Positions 1-10,147 of a stretch of 53,789 nucleotides of DNA are shown piece by piece. Each line of letters opens with the position of its first letter. Position 1 is the first letter of the stretch. The notes beneath the pieces are model-generated. The model had not been told where the DNA came from, did no database searches, and worked only from the letters and a program-made list of their open reading frames with translations. The DNA comes from Rickettsiales bacterium (GTDB lineage Bacteria > Pseudomonadota > Alphaproteobacteria > Rickettsiales > Rickettsiaceae): NCBI GenBank assembly GCA_002402195.1, contig NVVL01000045.1, positions 1 through 53,789 of the forward strand, read 5' to 3'. The translations under genes and the position numbers were made by a program.

Positions 1-1
1 A

Positions 2-259
2 GGATTCATTGCATCTGGCATTGTTGGCTTGTTCAGATTTCCTGATTTTTATACTAAAATACATGCAGCCGGGGTCATTGAGGTTTGCGGGCTGCCGTTC
101 TGCTTTATTGGCCTGGCGCTTATGCAAAGTGACTATACTAGCACGTTCAAACTGGTTGCTATTGCCGCTTTAATCTTCCTGCTAAACCCGGTCTCCACCT
201 ATGCTCTTGCAAGGGCAGCGATGCCGGTCAAATTGGACGAAAAAGGGAGAGTTAAATAA
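2..259 (+). CDS. mnhG: Mrp/Mnh cation:proton antiporter subunit G (5' truncated by window edge)
   Basis: Open frame from base 2 reads GFIASGIVGLFRFPDFYTKIHAAG..., matching the conserved FRFPDFYTKxHAAG motif of MnhG/PhaG. True start lies upstream of the window. Confidence 0.85.
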   Translation, partial: GFIASGIVGLFRFPDFYTKIHAAGVIEVCGLPFCFIGLALMQSDYTSTFKLVAIAALIFLLNPVSTYALARAAMPVKLDEKGRVK

Positions 260-260
260 A

Positions 261-842
261 ATGGCTGAGTTTTTCGAGCTTCCTTTTAAACTGGATTTTA
301 TGATGAGCGAGATACTTCTTGTGATCTCCTCTATCGTTGTGCTCGCTACTTGCATCAAGTTGATCAGCAGCAGGAATATGCTAGAATCTATCATCATAAT
401 GTCCGTATTCAGCCTTTTTATCAGCATATGCTACCTATTAATGGATGCGCCAGACGTTGCGATGACAGAAACAGCCCTTGGCGCTTGTCTTTCCAGCTGC
501 GTGCTTATTAATGTGACAAATATCGTGGGTGAAAATGCTGGGAATCCGCCGCAAAAAATGAGGATAATTCTCTCTGCCCTGCTTTGCGCTGCCTTTATTG
601 CTTGCCTTACTCTTGCAGCGATCGATCTTCCTGAATTTGGCATAGCGGACTCTCCGCTGCAAACTCATTTGACGGCACATTATATGGAAAATACGAAAAA
701 GGACATCGCCATCCCGTCTGTTGTTGCGGCGGTGCTTGCAAGCTATCGCGGATTCGACACTCTGGGCGAAACTGTTGTGATTCTGATTGCCGGTCTTGCT
801 GTTTTGGTGATTACTACGCGCAGGAGGAAGAAGAATGCTTAA
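261..842 (+). CDS. MrpA C-terminal-like/MbhD-MbhE-like antiporter subunit (DUF4040)
   Basis: MDAPDVAMTETALGACLSS is typical of the MbhD/DUF4040 region; C-terminal YRGFDTLGETVVILIA is MbhE-like. ATG at 261 preferred over the listed 201 start. Confidence 0.75.
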   Translation: MAEFFELPFKLDFMMSEILLVISSIVVLATCIKLISSRNMLESIIIMSVFSLFISICYLLMDAPDVAMTETALGACLSSCVLINVTNIVGENAGNPPQKMRIILSALLCAAFIACLTLAAIDLPEFGIADSPLQTHLTAHYMENTKKDIAIPSVVAAVLASYRGFDTLGETVVILIAGLAVLVITTRRRKKNA

Positions 843-1317
843 AGAATTTAAAAATTTAAGAGTAATAATAGCGTTTATAATTCCTTATATTCTCTTATAT
901 TCGGTATATATTCAGCTTAATGGCGAAATATCACCCGGCGGAGGCTTTCAAGCTGGAGTGATCTTCGGCAGCGGAATTATTGCTTTTGACATGGTTTTTG
1001 GTAAAAAAGCCCTAGCCATGCATTTTTCCACAACCGGGCTGACTTTATGCGCTATTTTGGGAGTATTCATCTATGCAGGAACGGGAGTTGTTTCCTTGAT
1101 ATTTAATGATAATTACCTGAATTATAACGCTATTGCTAATGTTATTGGTAATGGTGTTACTGTTGGTAATGGTATTGGTGATACTGTTGGTAACACCCTT
1201 GCACAAGGGAATATCGTAGGTCAGCATATTGGTATATTTTCGATCGAGCTGGGTGTTGGCCTGACTGTTGCTGCTGTTATGAGTTTAATATATTCGTTAT
1301 TGAGGGAAGATGCATAA
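835..1317 (+). CDS. mnhB: Mrp/Mnh antiporter subunit B
   Basis: NGEISPGGGFQAGVIFGSGII and GQHIGIFSIELGVGLTVAAVM motifs of MnhB. Overlaps the upstream ORF by 8 bp. Confidence 0.85.
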   Translation: MLKEFKNLRVIIAFIIPYILLYSVYIQLNGEISPGGGFQAGVIFGSGIIAFDMVFGKKALAMHFSTTGLTLCAILGVFIYAGTGVVSLIFNDNYLNYNAIANVIGNGVTVGNGIGDTVGNTLAQGNIVGQHIGIFSIELGVGLTVAAVMSLIYSLLREDA

Positions 1318-1335
1318 TTTAACAACCGAGGAAAA

Positions 1336-1695
1336 ATGCATAATTTAATATATTTCTTTGCAGTAATCATCCTGACTAGCGGCTTGTTCATTATGCTCAC
1401 TAGTGATAATTACATACGCAAAATAATCGGACTTGCGATATTCCAAAGCTCTGTTTTGATATTCTACATAGCGCTCGGCAAATCTGCCCAAGGAATAGTT
1501 CCGATCGATATATGCGAGAAGACCAGCTCATGCCTGCATGTTTTCTCAAGCCCCTTGCCGCATGTATTGATGCTAACTGCGATTGTTGTCGGCTTTGCGA
1601 CTATGGCTGTTGGGCTTGCTTTAATAATGCAAATTCATACAGAATATGGCACCATCCTGGAGAGCAAAGTTACTCAGCATGAGGAGGATATTTAA
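1336..1695 (+). CDS. mnhC: Mrp/Mnh antiporter subunit C (NuoK-like)
   Basis: NuoK/MnhC-like small membrane protein; PHVLMLTAIVVGFATMAVGLALI motif. Confidence 0.85.
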   Translation: MHNLIYFFAVIILTSGLFIMLTSDNYIRKIIGLAIFQSSVLIFYIALGKSAQGIVPIDICEKTSSCLHVFSSPLPHVLMLTAIVVGFATMAVGLALIMQIHTEYGTILESKVTQHEEDI

Positions 1696-1698
1696 GGG

Positions 1699-3165
1699 AT
1701 GATCATAGCGACTCACATACCAGCATTGCAGATTCTGATACCATTATTTGCTGCTCTATTTGCAGCCCTAACCTATAACAGGTTTGCCGCCTGGATGATT
1801 GCGACAATCAGCGCGGCGCTAGGGTTTGCGCTCTCTATTTACGCCATGCCATTTGCCCATGAGGGAATGAGCTATGCATTTGGGGGCTGGAATGCTCCGA
1901 TTGGTATTGAATATAGGCTAGATTCCCTGAGTCAGCCAATCATCGTGTTTATAAACGCAATTTTGCTGCTATTTTTAGCCTTCGGACGGGAGCTGATCGA
2001 CTCTAGCATTACTGAATATATTGAGAAAAAGCATCAGCATCTATTCTATGCGATATTGCTGTTTGCGCATTTTGGCTATCTTGGGGTGATCAGCACTAAT
2101 GATTTATTCAATATTTATGTTTTCATAGAGATCTCCTCCCTTGCAACATATGTGCTTATGTCCAAAGGCAGGACTCCTCGAGCGCTGGTTGGTGCGTTCG
2201 ATTATCTGATCCTTGGCACGATCGGTGCGACATTAATCCTGATTAGCATCGGATTCTTTTTGGCTATGACTGGAAGTTTGAATATCACGGATGTTGCAAA
2301 TATACTCAGCAAGAAAGCAGCCTCTCCGCTGATTACCATCGCGATATTATTCTTTTTAACTGGTGCTATTTTGAAAATGGCCTTCTTCCCCATGCATTTT
2401 TGGATGAGACGGGCATATTCTTCGGCGGCGCCTTTTATGCTGACATATCTTGCCACTATTTCCAGCATTTTTGGGGTATATTTGATATTACGCTTTGTGC
2501 ATTTCACCGTTGAGCAGCAAAATATTCAAGAAATGCTCAGCCAGATTCTTCGCCCCATAGCTATTGGAACGATTATCATTTGCACATTGCTTGCGCTTAA
2601 GGCGCGCAATTTTAAGGATATTGTGGTTTATTCCACAGCGGCGCAGATTGGTTATATATTCATGCTAATCACTATTGAGCCTGCCAAGCATTTATTGTTC
2701 CAATTTTTAATTCTTGACGCTTTGAGCAAAGTGGCACTTTTTACGATTATCGCACATATACAAAATAAGAGTGATAGCTTAAATCTGGAGAGTTTTGCCT
2801 CTATTGAAGGGGCTGGATTCTTCAAATTCCTCGTCGCTCTTGCCTTGATGTTTAGCGCCGGACTACCTATGGCTAGTACCTTTATCGTAAAAATTCAAAT
2901 ATTTGATTTGCTAGCTAGAAATCATATGATACTCGAATTCGTGACTGTTATTTTAGGATCCGTTTTTGCTCTGCATTATCATTTCAAACTGGCAAAAGCA
3001 GTGTTTTTTGGTTCAAAATCGAAACACACTATACAAATCAAAACAAAATCATACGGTCTGGCTTTTATAGTTTTAATTCAGATTTTAACCATAATATACA
3101 TCCATGATTTAGCGAGTTTTGCACTAAATACAGAATCATTTATACAGAAAATTGCAACTATATGA
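1699..3165 (+). CDS. mnhD: Mrp/Mnh antiporter subunit D-like (NuoL/M/N family)
   Basis: NDLFNIYVFIEISSLATYVLM and AFFPMHFWMRRAYSSAAPFM, proton-translocating subunit motifs. Confidence 0.82.
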   Translation: MIIATHIPALQILIPLFAALFAALTYNRFAAWMIATISAALGFALSIYAMPFAHEGMSYAFGGWNAPIGIEYRLDSLSQPIIVFINAILLLFLAFGRELIDSSITEYIEKKHQHLFYAILLFAHFGYLGVISTNDLFNIYVFIEISSLATYVLMSKGRTPRALVGAFDYLILGTIGATLILISIGFFLAMTGSLNITDVANILSKKAASPLITIAILFFLTGAILKMAFFPMHFWMRRAYSSAAPFMLTYLATISSIFGVYLILRFVHFTVEQQNIQEMLSQILRPIAIGTIIICTLLALKARNFKDIVVYSTAAQIGYIFMLITIEPAKHLLFQFLILDALSKVALFTIIAHIQNKSDSLNLESFASIEGAGFFKFLVALALMFSAGLPMASTFIVKIQIFDLLARNHMILEFVTVILGSVFALHYHFKLAKAVFFGSKSKHTIQIKTKSYGLAFIVLIQILTIIYIHDLASFALNTESFIQKIATI

Positions 3166-4700
3166 CACAATTTATAACGCCAGAATTTTTAGTAATCGGA
3201 GCGCTGCTTGTCGGCATGATGAATCTGTTTACTCCATTCATCAGCAAAGAGGACAGCCCTGTTCGGAGCCTGTTTTTGATTTCTGTGAGCGTGATTTTCC
3301 TGATCAATATATTATTGCTTGATTATCTATTCCTAAGCGGAATCGAAGTTAATTTCACCTTATTTGAGTTTGGAAAATACACCATAGCCCTGCACCTAGA
3401 ACCCCTGGGAATGATATTCCTCACCTTGCTTTCTGTGCTATGGATATGCGCTTTGCTCTATACTATTAAATTTCTCGCAATCAATGAGATTGAAAACAGC
3501 GACCGATTTTTATTCTTCGTCAATTGCTGCGTCCTGACCGGTAGTATAGTTGCTCTATCTGCCAATTTATTTACTATGTTCGCAGGCTACGAGATTCTCA
3601 CATTATGCACAATTCCTTTGATCGCACATAAAAGAAGCCAGGCGGTCTCGGATGGATTATTTAAATATCTCAAAATTCTCATGACTACAGGCTTGCTTTT
3701 ATTCCTGCCGGCTATCATCGTTATCTATAGCTCTATAGGGCACGGTAATTTTACCTATGGCGGTTTTATTGCGGGCCATTTTTCGGATGCGAATGCTATT
3801 ATTTTGCTATTATTATTTATTTTTGGCATTTCCAAAGCTGCTATATACCCTTTTCACAGTTGGCTACCTGCTGCGATGGTCGCCTCCTATCCGGTGAGCG
3901 CTTTGCTTCATGCTGTTGTGGTGGTTAAGACTGGGTTATTTTGTATATATAAGATATTAGCCTATGTGTTTGGCCTGGCTTATTTGCAAACTCTTTTTGC
4001 GGATTATAACTGGCTTGTATTACTACCAATATTCACGATTATCTATAGCTCCCTGCAGGCGATCAGATATACTGAGTTAAAGATGATTCTTGCCTATTCC
4101 ACAATTAATCAGCTAAGCATCGCTCTGCTCAGCGCATTCTTGCTTACACCAAAAGGGCTAATGGCCGCTGTGATTCATATGGTTTCTCACTCTTTCACTA
4201 AGATCTGCATGTTTTACGCTGCTGGGAATATGTATAGCGTTAAAAATTCATATAATATACAAGAGCTTGTTGGCATCAAAAACACTATGCCGAAAACCAG
4301 TTTCGTTATGTTGATAGCCGGACTGTCCCTTATTGGCATGCCTCCATTTGCAGGGTTTATCAGTAAATTCTACATCATGATGGCAGCCGCTGAGCAAGAA
4401 AACCTGCTAGTTATGCTTATTCTCCTTGTCAGCACCGCGTTTTCTGCTTTGTATGTAATAAAGATTATTATCTTTATCTATAGACCAACTAATGATGAGT
4501 TTATTCTACATTTAAAGCTCAAGCCCTATTTTAATGAACCAATTTCCCATAGGAGTTCTAAAAGGATAATTAGCAGCAAACATAAAGCTGAAAAGCATCT
4601 GCCTACCTTTATGATTCTGAGTATTGCACTATGTCTTTCTGGAGTGGTTGGATTTTTTCTGATTCAACAGGCGATAATTAAATTTTTGATGTTTCTTTAA
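3162..4700 (+). CDS. Second Mrp subunit D-like/NuoL-M-N family protein
   Basis: ISKAAIYPFHSWLPAAMVASYPVSALLHAVVVVKTG is the classic antiporter-like subunit motif. 4-bp ATGA overlap with the preceding gene. Confidence 0.82.
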   Translation: MTQFITPEFLVIGALLVGMMNLFTPFISKEDSPVRSLFLISVSVIFLINILLLDYLFLSGIEVNFTLFEFGKYTIALHLEPLGMIFLTLLSVLWICALLYTIKFLAINEIENSDRFLFFVNCCVLTGSIVALSANLFTMFAGYEILTLCTIPLIAHKRSQAVSDGLFKYLKILMTTGLLLFLPAIIVIYSSIGHGNFTYGGFIAGHFSDANAIILLLLFIFGISKAAIYPFHSWLPAAMVASYPVSALLHAVVVVKTGLFCIYKILAYVFGLAYLQTLFADYNWLVLLPIFTIIYSSLQAIRYTELKMILAYSTINQLSIALLSAFLLTPKGLMAAVIHMVSHSFTKICMFYAAGNMYSVKNSYNIQELVGIKNTMPKTSFVMLIAGLSLIGMPPFAGFISKFYIMMAAAEQENLLVMLILLVSTAFSALYVIKIIIFIYRPTNDEFILHLKLKPYFNEPISHRSSKRIISSKHKAEKHLPTFMILSIALCLSGVVGFFLIQQAIIKFLMFL

Positions 4701-4739
4701 AATATAAGAAGAAATATAAGGAGAATATGTAAGGAAAAT

Positions 4740-6380
4740 ATGATTTATCATCCAACCATAATAATATTAACATCAATACTCGTTTTGATTTTATCTTACC
4801 GGAAGGAAAAACTATTCGCCTCCGCTTCGTTGATAATGCCCATCATTGCTGCGATTACTCTATATACTATGCCTACCCAGAGCGGATTTGAATTCTTTAA
4901 TCTAAATTTGGTATGCGAGGGCACTCCTTATAATAAGCTCATTGGTTTTGCCTTTCTCTTAGTGTTGTTTTCTGCCAATCTTTATGCGCTCGGGCAAAAG
5001 AAAAAGCTAGAATTAATGCTAGGAAGCGCCTATGCAGCCTCCACATTATGCGCCCTTTTTGCGGGTGATTTTATCTCTATGTTTGTCGGCATCGAGCTGA
5101 TGATGATATTTTCTGCTGCTATTATTTTCATTGGCGGGCGGCGCAAAAGCCTCAGATCTGCCAAGAAATATTTCCTGACCCATCTGATGAGCAGCAATAT
5201 GATCGTCATCGGGATTGTCCATATCATCACCAAAGAAGAGAGCATAGCCTTAATACCAGTAGTGGATTTACTAACCAGTCCTAAACACTCCCACGCAATG
5301 ATCATTATTATGCTAACGGGTATGCTCATCAATATAGCAGCTTTTCCCTTTAGTGGTTGGATGGTGAATTACTATCCCAAAGCCTCCCCTGCTGGGTTTT
5401 TATATTTAATATCCTTCACTACTAAGCTTTCTATCATGCTGCTGATCAAGCTATTTACTGGCTATGAGTCATTGAAATATATTGCGGCGATAATGATAAT
5501 ATACGCATCCATTAAAGCTGTGTTTGAAGACCGTCTGCAGAGCCTACTTTGTTATTTATCCATCATGGCTATGGGCCTAATGCTACTTGGTATCAGCCAT
5601 GGCAGCCCGCTGGCTATACTTGCTACAGTTAGTTATTTATTCATTCATATTATATATAAAGCTCTGCTCAGCATTTCTATTTCGAGCATAATTGACCATA
5701 CAGGGATTAAGAAATGTCATGATTTACAAAGGATAAATTGCAAACTCACTTTCTTTGCGATAATCACTGGTATTGCGATAATGATCAATATTCCAATTCT
5801 TTCTTCCTTTTACGTAAAATCCACTATATCGCATTTATATGAGGGAACTATATTTTATAATTTAACAATATTCCTCACAGCCATGACGATCATCACCATA
5901 CCGTGGAAGAAATATTTACATGCTAAAGAGTCCATGGATATTAATTTGAATAAGCATGCAAGTCTCAGCATTCTGTTTATGTTGATAGTGGCTCTAATAG
6001 TTGGAATATCCGCAAGCACCATGCCTATCATCGGGCAACTAGACAATTTTCGAGAATTATTATTATTCAGTCAGGATACTCTAAACCAAGGAATTATTAT
6101 CATTGCTGCGCTCTTTGTTACTCTGATCTATGCTTTACCTCGGAAGAAAACATACCCGATTAATCTTACCGAATATCTGGGGGATGTATTCTTTTACTGC
6201 TATTGGCGTTTGCTAAAAAACAGATCTAAAGAGGACTCCTCAAAAGAACCATGGATGATTCATAGTTTAGAGAGGCAAATCACCTCAAAAATAAACGCAA
6301 TCCATAACCAGCAAACAGCCATCTTCATTGTGTTTGCCGGGTTTGTTATTTTGCTTGGGGCAAGTCTGGCCCTGAGTTAG
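4740..6380 (+). CDS. Third NuoL/M/N-like antiporter membrane subunit (divergent)
   Basis: Polytopic protein with GDFISMFVGIELMMIFSAAIIF and FPFSGWMVNYYPKASPAGFLYLISFTTK; in series with the mnh genes. Confidence 0.72.
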   Translation: MIYHPTIIILTSILVLILSYRKEKLFASASLIMPIIAAITLYTMPTQSGFEFFNLNLVCEGTPYNKLIGFAFLLVLFSANLYALGQKKKLELMLGSAYAASTLCALFAGDFISMFVGIELMMIFSAAIIFIGGRRKSLRSAKKYFLTHLMSSNMIVIGIVHIITKEESIALIPVVDLLTSPKHSHAMIIIMLTGMLINIAAFPFSGWMVNYYPKASPAGFLYLISFTTKLSIMLLIKLFTGYESLKYIAAIMIIYASIKAVFEDRLQSLLCYLSIMAMGLMLLGISHGSPLAILATVSYLFIHIIYKALLSISISSIIDHTGIKKCHDLQRINCKLTFFAIITGIAIMINIPILSSFYVKSTISHLYEGTIFYNLTIFLTAMTIITIPWKKYLHAKESMDINLNKHASLSILFMLIVALIVGISASTMPIIGQLDNFRELLLFSQDTLNQGIIIIAALFVTLIYALPRKKTYPINLTEYLGDVFFYCYWRLLKNRSKEDSSKEPWMIHSLERQITSKINAIHNQQTAIFIVFAGFVILLGASLALS

Positions 6381-6449
6381 TAAAATAATTGTATAATAAA
6401 ATGGTTACGGTACAGATTATAGCAACTATAATAAAATTAGGTGGAATTA

Positions 6450-6659
6450 ATGTTAGCAAAGGCTAAAGTATCTAAAGTTAGAAAAACACTACATCTGCAT
6501 AATGGTGACAAAGTATCTATAAAATACTCTGATTCAGAGCTTGTAGTTTCTACTTTTCATTCTAATGTTGAAAAAGCTAGAAATATTCTAAAAAATTATA
6601 AAGAGATAGATTTTCAGCAAGAACTCAAAATTATGAGAAAAAAAGAAGCTGGTTACTAA
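6450..6659 (+). CDS. Small AbrB/MazE-like antitoxin-type protein, no adjacent toxin
   Basis: VSKVRKTLHLHNGDKVSIKYSDSELVVS resembles the SpoVT/AbrB core (xIRKxLGLxxGDKVxxxxxDxxxxxx). Weak recognition, short ORF. Confidence 0.45.
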   Translation: MLAKAKVSKVRKTLHLHNGDKVSIKYSDSELVVSTFHSNVEKARNILKNYKEIDFQQELKIMRKKEAGY

Positions 6660-6700
6660 GAAACTACGTGCGCAGGCCTAAAATACTCAATTCTGCTTTT
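6657..6700. repeat. Dispersed palindromic element, copy 1 (half copy)
   Basis: taagaaactacgtgcgcaggcctaaaatac begins at the stop codon of the 6450-6659 ORF and matches the left arm of the 48719-48780 copy. Confidence 0.6.
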
Positions 6701-6750
6701 TACTTAAACATATGACTTATGCTCGCTTTAACCTTAGCCCCGCCAGCGCT

Positions 6751-7539
6751 CTAGCTCGCCTGGGCTTTAGCCTTGGTAAATAAATCGAAGAAATTTTGCG
6801 TGGTTTGCAAAGAAACCTCCTCCAAACTCACTCCTTTTAAATCTGCAATAAATTCGGCAACATATCTGGTATATGAGGGCTCGTTGGTTTTTCCGCGTTT
6901 TGGAACTGGGGCTAAGTACGGAGAATCCGTTTCGACCAAAATCCTATCCAGGGGGATGTATTCAATAGCTTCGCGAATTGCCTCTGCGTTTTTAAAGGTC
7001 ACAATCCCAGAGATCGAGATGTAAACTCCAAGATCAAGCATTGCCTTGGCAAACTCCTTCGATGCCGTAAAACAATGTATCAACCCAGGAAATTCCTGAT
7101 GCTTTTTCCCAGCAGTGACGATATCGATCGTATCTTGTTCTGCGTCGCGAGTATGGATTATCACAGGCAGTTTGTTTTCTTGCGATGCTATAATATGCTG
7201 CTCAAATGAGGCTTGCTGCAGAGCATGATGACCTGGCTCTTTATTATAAAAATAGTCAAGCCCAGTCTCCCCCAGCCCTATCACTTTCTCATCTCTAGCA
7301 AGGTTAACTAGCTCTTTAGCATCCGCAGCCCCCTCCACCTCGCTTGGATGAATACCGACTGAGGCAAAAACATTATCGTATTTTTTCGCTATTTTCAGAA
7401 TATTCTCAAAATTATCAAGCCTGGTGCAGATAGTCTGCAGATATTTCACTCCAGCCTCCCCTGCCCTTGCGACTATTGCATCTATATCGTCATGTTCGCT
7501 CAGCATGTCAAGGTGACAATGCGAATCTACTATTATCAT
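6751..7539 (-). CDS. tatD: TatD family DNase/metal-dependent hydrolase
   Basis: VDSHCHLDM, GLGETGLDYFY, VIIHTRDA, LIHCFT, LVETDSPYLAP motifs. Confidence 0.93.
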   Translation of the reverse strand: MIIVDSHCHLDMLSEHDDIDAIVARAGEAGVKYLQTICTRLDNFENILKIAKKYDNVFASVGIHPSEVEGAADAKELVNLARDEKVIGLGETGLDYFYNKEPGHHALQQASFEQHIIASQENKLPVIIHTRDAEQDTIDIVTAGKKHQEFPGLIHCFTASKEFAKAMLDLGVYISISGIVTFKNAEAIREAIEYIPLDRILVETDSPYLAPVPKRGKTNEPSYTRYVAEFIADLKGVSLEEVSLQTTQNFFDLFTKAKAQAS

Positions 7540-9068
7540 CTTTCTAACCTCGGAAATATTGGAGTTGGTTCTTTTATGGAAGCCCCAGCGCTAAGAGCAA
7601 ATTCCATAGTCAAATTAGCATTCATGCGTGCATCTTCCGGAATATTCAGCTGATCCAGCATTTTTTTCGCAGAATCCGGGGTGAATGGCTGCATCATGAT
7701 TGCTATATAGCGCAGCACCTCCAGCAATAAATATAGTACTTTCTTCATTTTTTCCGGATCTGTTTTGCGCAATGCCCACGGAGCTTCTTTATCGATATAA
7801 ATATTCGCCGCCTCTGTGATGTGAATAATATTGCTCAAAACTTTATTAATATCAAACTTCTCCATATAGCCCGCATTAGCGCTAACTATAGATAATATTT
7901 CCTTAAATAAATCAGTTTCATAAACTTCTGTAACATAAGCCTCATCCACATCAGGGATTTTGGCATCGCAGTTTTTATACACAAATGCGCTCGTCCGCTG
8001 CAGCAAGTTCCCGATCTTATTCGAAAGCTCACTATTACTACGCAAGACCAGGTTTTCCTTAGAAAAATTCCCATCATTACCAAAATTCACCTCACGCATC
8101 AGGAAATACCTCACCTGATCCAGCCCAAACTCATCAACCAAACCAAACGGGTCGATAACATTCCCGAGTGATTTTGATATTTTCTGTCCATCATTCGTCC
8201 ACCAACCATGGGATATGATAGATTTTGGCAACTCAAGCCCAGCCGCCATCAAAAAAGCCGGCCAATATACGGCGTGGAATCTCAAAATATCCTTACCCAC
8301 AACATGAGCCGCAGCTGGCCAATAATCTGCGAAATCTCCATCTGCTGAAGGATATCCAAGGGCTGATATATAATTCACCAAAGCATCGACCCAAACATAG
8401 ATCACATGCGCAGGATCTCCAGGCACAGGGATGCCCCATTTGAAGCTTGATCTGGAAACTGAAAGATCATGCAGACCGCCACTGACAAAGCTTATCACCT
8501 CATTACGCCTTGAATTTGGCCAAATAAATTCTGGATTTTCTTCGTAATATGCAAGTAATTTATCCTGCCATTTAGATAGAGCAAAGAAATAGCTAGGCTC
8601 CTCCACCCATTCAACTGTAGCCCCGGTTGGAGCCAGGCCATCTTCGGTCAGTTCGCTTTCTGCGTAATATGCCTCGTCTCTGACGGAATACCAACCTTCA
8701 TATTTACCAAGATATATGGCTCCATTCTCTTCAAGCTTTTTCCAAAAAGCCAAAACAGATTTCTTATGTTTTTCCTCGGTTGTTCTGATGAAATCATCAT
8801 TAGACACTCCCAAAACCCCCATCATATCCCGGAAGCGTGCCGAGTTTTTGTCGGTAAATTCCTGGGGGGCGACTCCGGCTTTTAAGGCGGAAGCTTCCAC
8901 CTTTTGACCATGTTCATCCGTACCGGTCAGGAACTTCACATGGAGCCCCTCAAGACGCATAAACCTCGCCACCACATCGCATGCAAGGCTAGTATATGCA
9001 TGACCGATATGAGGGACATCATTTACATAAAATATTGGGGTAGTGATATAGAAATTCTTAGAAGACAT
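7536..9068 (-). CDS. metG: Methionyl-tRNA synthetase
   Basis: TTPIFYVNDVPHIGHAYTSL, GTDEHGQK, KISKSLGN motifs. 4-bp overlap with tatD. Confidence 0.95.
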   Translation of the reverse strand: MSSKNFYITTPIFYVNDVPHIGHAYTSLACDVVARFMRLEGLHVKFLTGTDEHGQKVEASALKAGVAPQEFTDKNSARFRDMMGVLGVSNDDFIRTTEEKHKKSVLAFWKKLEENGAIYLGKYEGWYSVRDEAYYAESELTEDGLAPTGATVEWVEEPSYFFALSKWQDKLLAYYEENPEFIWPNSRRNEVISFVSGGLHDLSVSRSSFKWGIPVPGDPAHVIYVWVDALVNYISALGYPSADGDFADYWPAAAHVVGKDILRFHAVYWPAFLMAAGLELPKSIISHGWWTNDGQKISKSLGNVIDPFGLVDEFGLDQVRYFLMREVNFGNDGNFSKENLVLRSNSELSNKIGNLLQRTSAFVYKNCDAKIPDVDEAYVTEVYETDLFKEILSIVSANAGYMEKFDINKVLSNIIHITEAANIYIDKEAPWALRKTDPEKMKKVLYLLLEVLRYIAIMMQPFTPDSAKKMLDQLNIPEDARMNANLTMEFALSAGASIKEPTPIFPRLER

Positions 9069-9200
9069 AACGTTCTGTGCTCATAATTTGGATTGAATGA
9101 TCGAGGGTATTATAGCAGCATGATGGTTTTGTTCCAAGTAGTAGTTTTAGAAATTTGGACCGGCCAGCCATGTCTGGCTGCATTAAAAACACTAGACACC

Positions 9201-9266
9201 TTAGAAGCAATGCTTGCAGGCCTAAAATATAGAGTGCTTTAGGCTTGCCCTCAAGTAGTTTTCTAA
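9201..9266. repeat. Dispersed palindromic element, copy 2 (full-length)
   Basis: ttagaagcaatgcttgcaggcctaaaata ... tttaggcttgccctcaagtagttttctaa; the arms are approximate reverse complements. Overlaps the permease stop codon. Confidence 0.7.
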
Positions 9267-10033
9267 GCTTTAATGCGCCATCCTTTGTCGATCAATCTAA
9301 TAAGCACTACATACATTATTATATTTGAGGCTATTAAAAACGATATGCCAGCTGTGATATTGCCATCTGCATGGTTTGTGATGCAATATCTGAACCCGTC
9401 AATTATGTAGAAAAATGGGTTTAGTAAATTGATTTGCTGGAAGATAAACGGCAAAGCTTTAACGGAATAGAATGTCCCAGATAAAAATGAAAGCGGAGTG
9501 ATTATATAGCTCGTTACTGCTGAGAATTGGTCAAATGAGTTTGATATCATGCCAGTTAATATTCCAAGCATACCAAGCAATGTGCATGATGCGAGCACAT
9601 AAAAAACTAATAATACTGGGTGGTGCAAACTATATTCTATGAATGGTGCAAGAGCAAGCGTCACAGCAATTCCCACCGCAACCCCGCGCAGCACAGCCCC
9701 CATCGTGAATGCGATTAGAATTTCTACGCTTCCAAGCGGGGGAAGCAGGATATCCGAGATATAGCCCAGAACCTTGCTCATGACAAAAGATGAGGAACTA
9801 TTGGCAAAAGCATTTTGAATAATACTCATAGCAATCAGCCCGTACCCCATGAAATTAATAAACTTAATTCCTGAAATATCCGGTCTATTTTGGCCTATTG
9901 CAAGAACAAATACTGACAAAAATATCAAGGACGAGACTACCGGCGTGAGTATGGTTTGATTATAAACTCTGCAGAATCTCTTGACCTCGCGCAGGGTGAG
10001 GCTATAGGCGCCATACCAGTTGATTTTTTCCAT
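9263..10033 (-). CDS. ABC-2 type transporter permease
   Basis: Six-TM ABC-2 permease pattern with PLSFLSGTFYSVKALP and NPFFYIIDGFRY motifs. Confidence 0.82.
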   Translation of the reverse strand: MEKINWYGAYSLTLREVKRFCRVYNQTILTPVVSSLIFLSVFVLAIGQNRPDISGIKFINFMGYGLIAMSIIQNAFANSSSSFVMSKVLGYISDILLPPLGSVEILIAFTMGAVLRGVAVGIAVTLALAPFIEYSLHHPVLLVFYVLASCTLLGMLGILTGMISNSFDQFSAVTSYIITPLSFLSGTFYSVKALPFIFQQINLLNPFFYIIDGFRYCITNHADGNITAGISFLIASNIIMYVVLIRLIDKGWRIKA

Positions 10034-10147
10034 AAGACTTGGTTTAAATTATTGGGTATAAATTATTTTGTATAAATTTTACTCAAACCATGATATATTT
10101 CGCAAGAATTTTTAGCAACCATTTTTAAATAAAATTATAATTAAGTC

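Noticed and set aside
1045-1227. Antisense Asn/Thr/Ile-rich 60-aa ORF opposite mnhB
   Set aside because: Created by the reverse strand of the coding tandem repeat; not credible as a gene.
9168-9183. Small hairpin cagcca-tgtc-tggctg upstream of metG
   Set aside because: Only a 6-bp stem with no leader-peptide, T-box or terminator context recognised; insufficient to call a regulatory RNA.
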